Origin: JBDTCS01 sp039923455
GTDB taxonomy: Bacteria; Bacteroidota; Ignavibacteria; Palsa-1295
DNA: 13,535 bases
Direction: 5' to 3'
NCBI GenBank assembly: GCA_039923455.1
Contig: JBDTCS010000177.1
Coordinates: 1-13,535, forward strand
The notes beneath the pieces are model-generated. The model saw only the letters and a list, made by a program, of their open reading frames with translations. It did not search any database and was not told the origin of the DNA. The position numbers and the translations under genes were made by a program. How positions within the stretch are numbered: the stretch's first letter is position 1; each line of letters begins with the position of its first letter. This document shows, in pieces, positions 1 through 7,681 of the stretch.

Positions 1-1450
1 AACGTTCTGCGATCATTTCTTGAAACGGTCTTCGCTCTTCGCCCGAGATACCGTGCTTTGTCGTGCGATGTTTGAGCGGTATACCTTCATCTAATCCCTG
101 AGGGGTCTGGCATGTGCGGACAGCATAGCGAATCCAGTCGAGCTCGCTCTTTTGTTTTCGCAAATAATAATCGGCGACAGATTCTTTGAGCCCTGCTATC
201 TGCCAATAGAACTGCACACGCAAACCTTCAGCAAGTGCGCGGTAATCAAGGTACTTACTCTGGTATCCCTTGATGCGTGAAAAATAGTACCAGCTGAATG
301 ATGCAACAAAAGTCAAAAGATACAACGCCATAAACACTGGCTCCTTCTCGGGACCATGCGCATACAAATCGAGCATAAGTGCCGCGCTAAAAACACAAAT
401 GAGCAGCGCTCTGAGCGTGCGGATTGTTCGACGCTGAAAGTAGATCGCAAGCGTATCGGCGATCGCATAAAAACTTAGCGTGTGTTCGATCGTTGCACTG
501 AGCATACCCCGTCGCTTGCGGGAAAGCAGATAATCTTTACTCTGCTCGCGAGCAGCTTTGAATGCTTTTGAGTGCCGTTTTGCATCATGGTTGAAGGTCT
601 CCATGCGCTCGAAAATATCGTCGTAGGCCTTCTTTGCGTGTTCGTTCGATTCATACCCGCGTGGGTAACGCCAGTGTGTCGAGAGCGCGCGACCTCGTGT
701 TGTACCGGCATAGTCGCCGAAGGCCCGATCATCAGAGAATCCTTGCTCATTCCCAATTCCTCGCTCTTCCAGCTCCGGATTGCTCTCACGTGGAGTGACC
801 ACATGAAATACCGGGCCACTTTCCACTGCATCAAGGTGGCTATGCTTCGGAGCGTACGGCTCCGGAATTCCGTCGAGCTTATACCTGATCACTTGCGAGG
901 TCCCGCCCAAAAGATCACGCGTAACACCATCCCACAGTGCGAGAAGTATCTGACTGTGCCTTGCGATGTACGCACCAACTTGCGCGTATTGCATGTCGCG
1001 GCGCTCTCCACGATGCGCGATATCTTCGAGAGTCGATCCGGGCATGATCGGCAGCTCGAAGGAGTGATCGCATTGCGCAACGAGCGTCTCGAATTCTTTC
1101 GCTGACTCGGGGCCGGCGAAATCTAGGCAATATAAATCCTTCGGCATCGGCAATGCGACGACGAGATTGGCTCCGGATTCCTGTGCGATTCGAGCTCCGA
1201 GTCTATCTGCGCCATCCGCTAAGGCAGTCAGTAGTAGGAGCGGAGTGGAAGGGTGACGAGTTTGGAGATCACGAAAAAACTCCCGAAGAATTTGTTCAAG
1301 CGCCGGAATATCCTTCGCCCGAAGATCTCTGTGCCCTGTGATACCGACGACGAGGGGCAGCGGCCCGCAAGCGTCGCCATAAAATGCCGGTAAGTCCGAG
1401 TGATCGGAATCCGGAGGAGCGAAATGGGGGTCGGGCTTTTTGCTGTTCAA
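1..1450 (-). CDS. SLOG-domain sensor fused to SLATT-like two-TM effector (partial, C-terminus off the left edge)
   Basis: The minus strand is open from above 1600 to position 1, giving 483 visible residues from TTG 1450. Residues 32-41 read LPLVVGITGHR-like, a glycine-rich Rossmann start. ALADGADR follows at 77-83, an ALWDG strand at 171-175 and GGT at 182-184, all typical of SLOG (DprA/LOG-like) nucleotide- or ligand-binding domains. A charged linker (about 220-340) leads to two predicted membrane helices (about 347-363 and 371-390) and an amphipathic helix with the motif DYRALAEGLR (402-411), as in SLATT two-TM effectors. By family knowledge SLOG domains sense or process nucleotide-derived signals and SLATT domains are predicted pore-formers that kill or arrest the cell. 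A defence role here is inference. No in-frame ATG precedes the SLOG domain. TTG 1450 is chosen because a TAnnTTTG element sits just upstream; TTG 1486 and GTG 1630 are alternatives. It is transcribed divergently from the TPR gene. Confidence 0.82.
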   Translation of the reverse strand, partial: MNSKKPDPHFAPPDSDHSDLPAFYGDACGPLPLVVGITGHRDLRAKDIPALEQILREFFRDLQTRHPSTPLLLLTALADGADRLGARIAQESGANLVVALPMPKDLYCLDFAGPESAKEFETLVAQCDHSFELPIMPGSTLEDIAHRGERRDMQYAQVGAYIARHSQILLALWDGVTRDLLGGTSQVIRYKLDGIPEPYAPKHSHLDAVESGPVFHVVTPRESNPELEERGIGNEQGFSDDRAFGDYAGTTRGRALSTHWRYPRGYESNEHAKKAYDDIFERMETFNHDAKRHSKAFKAAREQSKDYLLSRKRRGMLSATIEHTLSFYAIADTLAIYFQRRTIRTLRALLICVFSAALMLDLYAHGPEKEPVFMALYLLTFVASFSWYYFSRIKGYQSKYLDYRALAEGLRVQFYWQIAGLKESVADYYLRKQKSELDWIRYAVRTCQTPQGLDEGIPLKHRTTKHGISGEERRPFQEMIAER

Positions 1451-1483
1451 TCCGGTTTCGTTGAAAGTGTGTCGCCTACTGGG

Positions 1484-1491
1484 CAAATCTA
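1484..1491 (-). promoter_or_regulatory. Candidate Bacteroidota -7 element (TAGATTTG)
   Basis: Read on the minus strand, this is an exact match to the Bacteroidota -7 consensus TAnnTTTG. It would place transcription start near 1477, about 27 nt before the TTG at 1450 of the SLOG/SLATT-like gene. No clear -33 TTG lies at the usual spacing, so the call rests on the -7 match and its position. Confidence 0.35.
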
Positions 1492-1646
1492 CGAAAAGGA
1501 CGCGGGTGTCTGGCCGAATAGTGGAGTCGGTCGGGCAATTGCATACGTCGGATGAAAAATGTCGGCAAATCCAAATCCAATAACCTGGGAATTCATGTAT
1601 AGCCTGAGAAGAGTTATATATTGAGAACACGACACCCCACAAAACT

Positions 1647-2990
1647 ATGTCGAAAAAACTGATTTCCGGACTTGTAGTCATTTTCGCAGCCTTGAGTATA
1701 GGCGCATACTTCACATTTCGCCCGCACGAACCCTCAGAGCTTGAAATTCCGGACCTGAGCCCTCGAACCGGCGAGTCAACTCCATCGGTCGAGTGGAAAA
1801 AGGCGCAGGCCAATCTTGTCCGATATCGCGGGGAATTGCGGCAGCATCCGGATCAGATCAAGAACTATATCGAGGTCTCCCAGATCTATATCGAAGAGGC
1901 TCGTGTCACCGGAAAGCATCATCAGTATATTCCACTCGCGCAACACGTGATCGATGCCGCATTGAAGGTTGATCCGGAAAGCTTTGAAGCGAACATTGTC
2001 AAAGCCTCGATGCTAATGACACTTCACCAATTTCAAGAAGCGCGAGTGCTCGCCGAGAAAGCTGTTGCAAGGAACCCGTACAATTCTTTCGCATACGGAG
2101 TCCTTTGTGATGCACACGTCGAGCTCGGAGAATATGCAAAAGCAGTCGAGGATTGCGACATGATGATGAAGGCGCGTCCTGATCTTCGCAGCTATGCTCG
2201 CGCTTCGTACCTTCGCGAACTGCACGGTGATCGTGATGGAGCCATTGGTGCAATGAAGCTTGCTGCCGACGCCGGAGTGTACGGAGCGGAAAGTCGCGAA
2301 TGGGCTTTGTACAATCTTGGAAATATTTTTCTTGGAATGGGAAAGCTCGATACGGCAGCATTTATCTACAAAGGCATTCTGGAAGAGCGTCCGAGTTATG
2401 CGTTCGCAATGAGTGGTATGGCCTCTGTCGCGGCCGCTCGTAAGAACTATCAAGATGCTATCGCCTGGCTTGTAAAAGCAACGCAACTTACGTCGGAGCA
2501 CATCTTCATCGAGCAACTTGCCGATCTCTATACGGCGATGGGACAAAAAGAGAGTGCAAAAACACTTGAGGATAAAGCGCTCGAAGCATTCAAACTCCAT
2601 GAAGAAGGTGGTTGGAATGTCAATCGTGAGTATGCAGCGTTTTGTTTGAATCACGATATTCATATTCCGGAAGCACTCGCACGTGCTAAGAAAGATTACG
2701 ACTCCAGACCTCAGAACATCGACGCGCTCGATACATACGCTTGGGCTCTTTACAAAAATGGGCAGCCACAAGCAGCACTTCCGCTCATCGGCGAAGCAAT
2801 GCGCATGCACACACAAAACGGGCTTCTGCATTATCACGCAGCGATGATAGAGCATGCGCTCGGCAAAAAGCAGGAAGCTGCCGCCGAGCTACATGCCGCC
2901 TTTGCGGCCACGCCATACCTCAACGTGCTGATAGTGGACAAGGCACACGAGATGTTAACATCGCTCGGAACGCTCGCGAGCAATCAGTAA
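1647..2990 (+). CDS. Membrane-anchored tetratricopeptide repeat protein
   Basis: The 447-residue product has a short basic N-terminus (MSKK) and one hydrophobic segment at about 5-25 with no lipobox Cys, so it is probably a signal anchor facing the periplasm. The rest is helical TPR-type sequence, roughly eight repeats. Clear ones are around residues 125-145 (QEARVLAEKAVARNPYN), 152-175 (ELGEYAKAVEDC), 225-250 (LGNIFLGMGKLDTAAFIYKG) and 375-395 (ALYKNGQPQAALPLIGEAM). TPR arrays bind proteins and have no catalytic role. The partner is probably one of the two downstream products, since it is 36 nt ahead of the DUF6702-like gene and then the HupE/UreJ gene. ATG 1647 has no Shine-Dalgarno sequence (upstream bases ACAAAACT), as is usual in Bacteroidota. 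No perfect TAnnTTTG was found upstream. The TPR assignment is firm; the biological role is not known. Confidence 0.88.
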   Translation: MSKKLISGLVVIFAALSIGAYFTFRPHEPSELEIPDLSPRTGESTPSVEWKKAQANLVRYRGELRQHPDQIKNYIEVSQIYIEEARVTGKHHQYIPLAQHVIDAALKVDPESFEANIVKASMLMTLHQFQEARVLAEKAVARNPYNSFAYGVLCDAHVELGEYAKAVEDCDMMMKARPDLRSYARASYLRELHGDRDGAIGAMKLAADAGVYGAESREWALYNLGNIFLGMGKLDTAAFIYKGILEERPSYAFAMSGMASVAAARKNYQDAIAWLVKATQLTSEHIFIEQLADLYTAMGQKESAKTLEDKALEAFKLHEEGGWNVNREYAAFCLNHDIHIPEALARAKKDYDSRPQNIDALDTYAWALYKNGQPQAALPLIGEAMRMHTQNGLLHYHAAMIEHALGKKQEAAAELHAAFAATPYLNVLIVDKAHEMLTSLGTLASNQ

Positions 2991-3026
2991 GCACGCACGC
3001 CACAGCTAACTCATAGCCCTACACGT

Positions 3027-3536
3027 ATGCGTTCACATTTGCTACGAGCACTTGGTTTGCTACTGTTCGCCTTGTGCGTATTCCCAAGTTTCGCACACGC
3101 CGATTTCCGCCACGATATTCATATCAGCTACGGCAAGGCAGAGCTGCGTAATGATTCGCTGGTGATAAGCATCTCACTTTACAAAGATGATTTTCGTAAA
3201 GCGCTCGCCAAGTGGCACGTTGGCGGAGTCGAGTCGCTGACGAGTCCGGAATATGCCGCACTTGAGGTACGCTATCTACAAGCGTTCGTGCGCGCATGGG
3301 CGGATGACAATCAACAATTGCAGTTCAACAGTGTCATTCGCTCGGAAGAAGACGCGTCCCTCCGTTTTACATTTGCATTCCTTGCGCCGAAGGGAATACA
3401 CTCGCTCGTACTCGACGATCGGATTCTGCTTCGCGAGTATGGTGATCAGATGAACTTGCTCGATCTCAAGATCTTTGGTCGCGAGATGAATCATATCTTT
3501 ACAAGTTCGGCGATGACGTTTTACGCAAAGCTTTAG
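3027..3536 (+). CDS. Secreted DUF6702-like protein
   Basis: The product has 169 residues with a classical signal peptide: basic start, Leu-rich core, and cleavage after AHA at 23-25. The mature part begins HDIHISYGKAELRND and runs as alternating beta strands with SLVISISLYKDDFRKAL at about 44-60 and LRFTFAFLAPKGIHSLVLDD at about 111-130. This pattern matches the DUF6702 family of small periplasmic proteins of Bacteroidota, whose function is not established. It lies between the TPR gene (36 nt) and the HupE/UreJ gene (26 nt), so it is probably co-transcribed with both. In many bacteria, larger HupE/UreJ_2 proteins carry an extracytoplasmic beta-rich domain before the membrane part. This gene may supply that domain as a separate polypeptide, which is inference. 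The start ATG has no Shine-Dalgarno sequence. Confidence 0.72.
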   Translation: MRSHLLRALGLLLFALCVFPSFAHADFRHDIHISYGKAELRNDSLVISISLYKDDFRKALAKWHVGGVESLTSPEYAALEVRYLQAFVRAWADDNQQLQFNSVIRSEEDASLRFTFAFLAPKGIHSLVLDDRILLREYGDQMNLLDLKIFGREMNHIFTSSAMTFYAKL

Positions 3537-3562
3537 AATTTCAAAGTCTCAGCCCCCAATTT

Positions 3563-4126
3563 ATGAGCAACTTTACACTTTTTTTTCAACTCGGATTTCG
3601 GCATATCCTCGAAGGTTACGATCACTTACTCTTTTTACTTGGGCTAGTGATAGTGACGAAACATTGGAAGGATCTGCTCAGAGTTATTTCGGCATTCACG
3701 GTTGCACACTCGACTACGCTCGTGCTCAGTGCACTTGGAATAATCTCACTGCCATCGATCGTCACCGAATCGCTTATTTGCTTTTCGATTATCTATGTTG
3801 GAGTCGAGAATGTAGTCCGAAAGGAGAAAAAGGGACGATGGATCGTGGCAGGATCGTTTGGGTTGATTCATGGTGCCGGATTTTCGAGTCACCTTACCGA
3901 CCTACTAAAGTCGATGCTTGGAATGGGAAACATTTGGTCCCCTCTACTTGGATTTAATCTAGGGATCGAACTCGGACAGATCGTGGTGATCTCGGTCGTC
4001 TTCCCGTGTTTGTGGTTACTCCGAAAATATGGCACGGAAGATCGTGTTGTGCCGGAGATCTCACGGATCATCGCTTCGGTCGGTGCTGTGCTACTCGTAT
4101 TTCGCATTTGGGGAATGAACCCGTGA
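3563..4126 (+). CDS. HupE/UreJ family membrane protein (HupE_UreJ_2 type)
   Basis: This is a 187-residue integral membrane protein with about six hydrophobic segments. Family signatures are seen in order: RHILEGYDHLLFLLG (13-27, with H14, D20, H21), FTVAHSTTLVLSALG (45-59, H50), FGLIHGAGFSSHL (99-111, H103) and FNLGIELGQ (131-139, E136). HupE and UreJ proteins are implicated in nickel (or cobalt) uptake for hydrogenase and urease, and the conserved His/Asp/Glu residues are thought to bind the metal. No hydrogenase or urease gene is visible here, so the substrate is unproven. It is the last gene of the TPR-DUF6702-HupE unit and stops 11 nt before the convergent ankyrin gene, with no hairpin terminator seen between. 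The length fits the short form that lacks an N-terminal periplasmic domain. ATG 3563 follows CCAATTT and has no Shine-Dalgarno sequence. Confidence 0.87.
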   Translation: MSNFTLFFQLGFRHILEGYDHLLFLLGLVIVTKHWKDLLRVISAFTVAHSTTLVLSALGIISLPSIVTESLICFSIIYVGVENVVRKEKKGRWIVAGSFGLIHGAGFSSHLTDLLKSMLGMGNIWSPLLGFNLGIELGQIVVISVVFPCLWLLRKYGTEDRVVPEISRIIASVGAVLLVFRIWGMNP

Positions 4127-4137
4127 AGCGAAAAGCA

Positions 4138-5424
4138 CTATTTTGACTTCAGCTTCTGAAGCGTTTCTACCAAATGTTTGTAACCATTCTGTTGTGCGGA
4201 CTCGATCGCGGTCTCACCATTCCTATCTTTTAGTGTAAGATCCGCTCCGTGCTTCACCAGCAGTTCAGCGATCTCATCGGAGTCCTCGCCGGGCAGATAA
4301 AAGAGTGGCGTACGACCATGTTTATCACGTACGTTGACATCGACATTATTGGCAAGCAATATCTCTGCTACTTTTAGTCGTGCGAACTTGGCAGCCAAAT
4401 GGAGCGGCGTAATTCCATCCGTATCACGCGCTTCGAGATTTGCTCCACGGATATGTAGCATCACGACCAGAGGATCGCGACCTGCGAGTGCGGCATAGTG
4501 CAACGCGGTTCGTCCTGTGCTGTCTGGAATATCCGGATCGGCGCCACGTTTGAGAAGCGTTTGCACGCTCTCCTCAAAATTTTCCCAGACGGCGAATTGC
4601 AATGCGGTTTGGTGAAAAGTGTTTTGCGCATTTATCGCCGCACCATTCTTCAACAGCAACTCAACAATCGTACTTGTTCCATGCTCGGTACAAGCCGCGT
4701 GCAATGGCGTCATGTCGCTGAAAGATTTCGTATTCACGTTCGCATGATGCCGAAGCAGTAACTCTACCACATCTTCGTGACCTGAAGCTGCCGCAAAAAA
4801 TAGCGGTGTATATCCGCGATCTGCCGAACCGAGGGTTTCGATGCTCGCATTTACGTTTGCGTTGTGTGCGAGTAATTCCTCGAGCACTCCGACCGAAGCT
4901 GAATGCGCGGCGACATGTATCATCTGCAATCCATCAGGAGTTGTGCGATCCATATCTGCTTTGTTTTCCAGCAGTATCGCGACTACCTCTTTCGAATCCG
5001 CATCGATTGCCTGATAGAGTGCGCTCTCCCCTTCCTCGTTTCTTGCTTCTATGTTCGCACCTGACTTTAGCAACAGCTTTACGGCCTCGGCTTTCTTGCT
5101 CGACGCTGCGAGCAGGAGCGGTGTATTGCCATCGCGCTCCTTCAGTTCGATCTTCGCCCCGGCCTTTAAAAGATACTCGATGACAGCTGTCTTGCCAGCG
5201 AACGCGGCGCAATGCAGTGGAGCCCAACCATCCTCGTTCTTCTTATTCAGGAGTGTTTTGTTGTGGCTCACCAGTTCGGTTACCACGCCAAGATCGCCTT
5301 TGGTAGCAGCTTCGTATACGTCTTGGGCAACCACAATTCGACCCCATCCCATTACGAAGAAAAAGCCCAGCAAAATCGTAGTGAGGGGAAAGCGGTTTGC
5401 ATGTCGTATCTTTGGGGAAGACAT
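4138..5424 (-). CDS. Secreted ankyrin-repeat protein
   Basis: From ATG 5424 this is a 428-residue protein with an N-terminal signal sequence: basic MSSPKIRHANR, a hydrophobic core at about 13-26, and probable cleavage after VVA at 31-33. The remainder is about twelve consecutive 33-residue ankyrin repeats, many with the DG.TPLH.AA....VVELLL..GA.VN pattern. Examples are DGWAPLHCAA, DGITPLHLAA and TGRTALHYAALAG. There is no other domain, so the protein is expected to be a protein-binding solenoid in the periplasm or outside the cell. The frame extends to an ATG at 5637, but that would overlap the divergent lipoprotein gene. ATG 5475 and ATG 5541 are other in-frame choices, and 5424 gives the cleanest signal peptide. 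The TAG stop at 4138-4140 faces the HupE gene. The binding partner is unknown. Confidence 0.88.
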   Translation of the reverse strand: MSSPKIRHANRFPLTTILLGFFFVMGWGRIVVAQDVYEAATKGDLGVVTELVSHNKTLLNKKNEDGWAPLHCAAFAGKTAVIEYLLKAGAKIELKERDGNTPLLLAASSKKAEAVKLLLKSGANIEARNEEGESALYQAIDADSKEVVAILLENKADMDRTTPDGLQMIHVAAHSASVGVLEELLAHNANVNASIETLGSADRGYTPLFFAAASGHEDVVELLLRHHANVNTKSFSDMTPLHAACTEHGTSTIVELLLKNGAAINAQNTFHQTALQFAVWENFEESVQTLLKRGADPDIPDSTGRTALHYAALAGRDPLVVMLHIRGANLEARDTDGITPLHLAAKFARLKVAEILLANNVDVNVRDKHGRTPLFYLPGEDSDEIAELLVKHGADLTLKDRNGETAIESAQQNGYKHLVETLQKLKSK

Positions 5425-5544
5425 TGGAGGTACCGAACAGCTAAACTGACCTGTTTTCGTAATCTTTGAATTCATTTTCGATGATGGACAGCAGTTCTCC
5501 CTCCTCACCATACACGTATCACATTTAGAACTCAGTTTCATTTT

Positions 5545-6258
5545 ATGATGGCAACAAATAAAGCCCGAAGCCCAAAACATTTTGCAATCCTCGCACTCTT
5601 GCTTGCGATCGGTCCGATGATCGCGAGCTGTGCCCACACAAACGAACTTGCGAAATATAACGTGCGCGGCGCCTCGGTGGTCTATCGTTCACATGCAGCC
5701 GGTAACGCGCAGTCAACTACTTCGAACACCAGCACCAGTTCATCCGGTAACCCTGCGATCGACTTGGGTGCTGCCATAGGAAATGATATAGCCGCAAATC
5801 AAGCACAGCAAAAATTACGCAAGGCGATCATCCCCGATTCGCTGGCTGCTGCACTTGCGGTCGGAATCCAAAAAGCAGTATCCGATTATTTGCAGATGAA
5901 AGCCGTCTCCGGCGACAACTCTACGTTTATCGTCGAGACTATCCTTGAGCGATATGAGATATCCAGTTCGAGTACCTCCATTAGTGCACAAGTCCAAGGT
6001 ACATCACGCATCATCGATCGAAGGTCCGGCAAGATCGTCTGGGAGGATGGCGAATCGGAGACTATTCCGCTTCGCAACTCCACAGCGGCTGCGTTGACGA
6101 GTGCCGTGAGTGACATGGTTGCCGGAGCGATTAATGCGCAAGAGCTTGCGAACATGTCAGAAGCTGAGATGCATACCGTGCTTGGCAACGCAGCCAAAGA
6201 AGTTGGCCGCGAGATCGGTGAGGTGTTGCGAAAGGACGTCGCAAAGATGACGAAGTAG
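5545..6258 (+). CDS. Putative lipoprotein of unknown function
   Basis: The 237-residue product has a lipoprotein signal: a basic N-terminus (NKARSPKH), a hydrophobic core (FAILALLLAIGPM) and a lipobox IASC with the lipidated Cys at 29. After a Ser/Thr/Asn-rich linker (about 50-70), a compact domain includes FIVETILERYEIS (about 129-141) and RIIDRRSGKIVWEDGESETI (about 155-174). This strand pattern resembles small envelope lipoproteins that help transport or assembly systems (DUF799- or LptE-like folds). I could not assign it to a family with confidence. The C-terminus is helical and charged (EVGREIGEVLRKDVAKMTK). It is divergent from the ankyrin gene and monocistronic, ending at the strong terminator at 6281-6315. 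The start could be Met1 or Met2 (5548). One mismatch to TAnnTTTG (AATCTTTG, 5461-5468) lies upstream. Confidence 0.75.
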   Translation: MMATNKARSPKHFAILALLLAIGPMIASCAHTNELAKYNVRGASVVYRSHAAGNAQSTTSNTSTSSSGNPAIDLGAAIGNDIAANQAQQKLRKAIIPDSLAAALAVGIQKAVSDYLQMKAVSGDNSTFIVETILERYEISSSSTSISAQVQGTSRIIDRRSGKIVWEDGESETIPLRNSTAAALTSAVSDMVAGAINAQELANMSEAEMHTVLGNAAKEVGREIGEVLRKDVAKMTK

Positions 6259-6280
6259 TCTTCGAGTATAACACCGGTAT

Positions 6281-6315
6281 GCAAAAGCCCCGAGAGAATC
6301 TCTCGGGGCTTTTGC
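6281..6315. terminator. Strong bidirectional intrinsic terminator
   Basis: This is a perfect 16-bp inverted repeat (6281-6296 with 6300-6315) around a 3-nt loop (AAT). The stem has a CCCCGAGAG core and is closed by AAAA/TTTT, so each strand gives a GC-rich hairpin running into a U tract, with a further TTT on the plus side. It lies between the 3' ends of the convergent lipoprotein and M16 genes and can serve both. Confidence 0.93.
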
Positions 6316-6355
6316 TTTAACGCATTATTAATCTGCACTGCTCATATCATCGCGA

Positions 6356-7681
6356 CTAATCAAATGTGTACTTTGATTTCGTAACCTTACCTTCCGGTCC
6401 GAGCAATACGAATTGCAAATGATGAATGTACTTCATCGCAACCGCCTTCACTTCCTCGGCGGTAACTTTCTGCGTCTCGGTAGTGATGCGGAATAGATTG
6501 CGCCAATCCCCCGACTCAATCTGATTCGAGTAAAGCCTGGTTGCTTGCTCGAGGTTCGTTTGCATGATGTAGAAGAACGTCGTTATGCGACCCGCCTTGG
6601 CGTTCTCAAGCTCTTTTTTGGGTACCAGCTTTGTCTGCAACTTGCGAATCTCATCGAAGACTACTCCACGAGCCGAATCGGGTAAGATCGACTGAAAAGT
6701 AAACTCCGCATGCATGTTGCCGTGCGTACCACCAACACCGGCACCCGGTGCGTAACTCAGATTGCGCTTCGTGCGAACCTCATCGAAGAGCCGTGTATCA
6801 AAAATCTCGAAGAGCACGCGCTCTGCCCACCAATCTTTGGTACCGATCATCGGTGCAGCACACTTCGCGATGAAGTAGGTCGTCGGAAGATCGCGAGACA
6901 TCGCGGTCACCGAAGATTTTTCCGGAGGCAGAATGTGATCGACCGGAGGAAACTTGAACGCGCCCATCGGTAGCGATTCAAATTCTGCAAGTTTCTTTTC
7001 CAAAGCTTCACGTGAGACCTTACCTACAACGACCAGCGTCATCCGCGAGCGTTGCAGCTGGCTCTTCTGATAGTTCATCAGATCTTGAATCGTGAGATGC
7101 TCCACATCGGATTCGACCGCTTCATGATTCAGTACCGAGTTGCCTAACCAGAGACTATCGGATACGATGTTCGCATAACCTTCGGGATCCGAAGAACGAC
7201 TACGAATTCCGTTCAGCACATTTTGCGTACGCTTCTGAAACTCGATGGTGTCGAAGTTCGGATTGCGAATCACATCGGAAAATATTTTCCAGGCTTGCTC
7301 GAAATTCGGTGCAATCGTCTGCAGCGAGAACGACAGATTGAAGTGGTCACCACCACCGTTGATCGAAGTCGACAGTTTCGCAAGTTGATTGCGGTATTCT
7401 TTCTTCGGATAGTTCTTGCTACCGCTTGATGCGATAACGCCACCTGTCATGCCGGAGAGCGCAGGATTCGCAGTCTCGCCGTATGCGAGGCCACCCTCGA
7501 CTCCCAAGAATGCCGCGATGACATCATTGGCTTTGGAGTTGCGAAGAATCACGTGGATCCCGTGCGAAGTGAAATCTTTCGTATCTTCAGGTATCTGCGC
7601 GAAGGCGCTAGTTGCAAAACCGCAAAGGCCGAGCGCCAATACGGCAAGTGTTCTAAAATTTCTTGTCGTGGTCATGCTCAT
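6356..7681 (-). CDS. M16-family peptidase-like protein lacking the zinc site (non-catalytic partner subunit)
   Basis: The 441-residue product has a signal peptide (hydrophobic core about 11-21, cleavage after AFA at 26-28) and two M16/insulinase-like halves. At the position of the active HxxEH motif it reads SGMTGGVIASSGSK (76-89), so the metal-binding His and Glu are absent and it cannot hydrolyse peptides by the M16 mechanism. The second half keeps the R....Y pair in TKRNLSYAPGAGVG (R306, Y310), which in two-subunit M16 enzymes contacts substrate. It therefore looks like the regulatory or substrate-binding half of a periplasmic heterodimer with the product of the overlapping upstream gene. 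The genes overlap by 4 nt (ATGA), indicating translational coupling. An AAGGAGG sequence 7 nt before ATG 7681 supports this start. The gene ends 41 bp from the bidirectional terminator. Confidence 0.9.
   Translation of the reverse strand: MSMTTTRNFRTLAVLALGLCGFATSAFAQIPEDTKDFTSHGIHVILRNSKANDVIAAFLGVEGGLAYGETANPALSGMTGGVIASSGSKNYPKKEYRNQLAKLSTSINGGGDHFNLSFSLQTIAPNFEQAWKIFSDVIRNPNFDTIEFQKRTQNVLNGIRSRSSDPEGYANIVSDSLWLGNSVLNHEAVESDVEHLTIQDLMNYQKSQLQRSRMTLVVVGKVSREALEKKLAEFESLPMGAFKFPPVDHILPPEKSSVTAMSRDLPTTYFIAKCAAPMIGTKDWWAERVLFEIFDTRLFDEVRTKRNLSYAPGAGVGGTHGNMHAEFTFQSILPDSARGVVFDEIRKLQTKLVPKKELENAKAGRITTFFYIMQTNLEQATRLYSNQIESGDWRNLFRITTETQKVTAEEVKAVAMKYIHHLQFVLLGPEGKVTKSKYTFD

Noticed and set aside
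572..1105. 177-codon plus-strand open frame
   Set aside because: It is antisense to the SLOG/SLATT-like frame, which carries clear family motifs across the same interval. The plus-strand product has none.
2013..2855. Long (280-codon) open frame antisense to the TPR gene
   Set aside because: It lies wholly inside a convincing TPR gene, has a Cys/Arg/His-rich composition with no domain pattern, and is best explained by the codon usage of the sense strand.
4806..5449. Several short plus-strand frames inside the ankyrin gene
   Set aside because: They are antisense to the periodic ankyrin repeats, and their repetitive Arg/Ser/Leu composition mirrors the repeat codons.
5425..5637. N-terminal extension of the ankyrin gene to ATG 5637
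   Set aside because: It would overlap the divergent lipoprotein gene and precede the signal peptide with a Cys-rich stretch. ATG 5424 gives a normal signal peptide.
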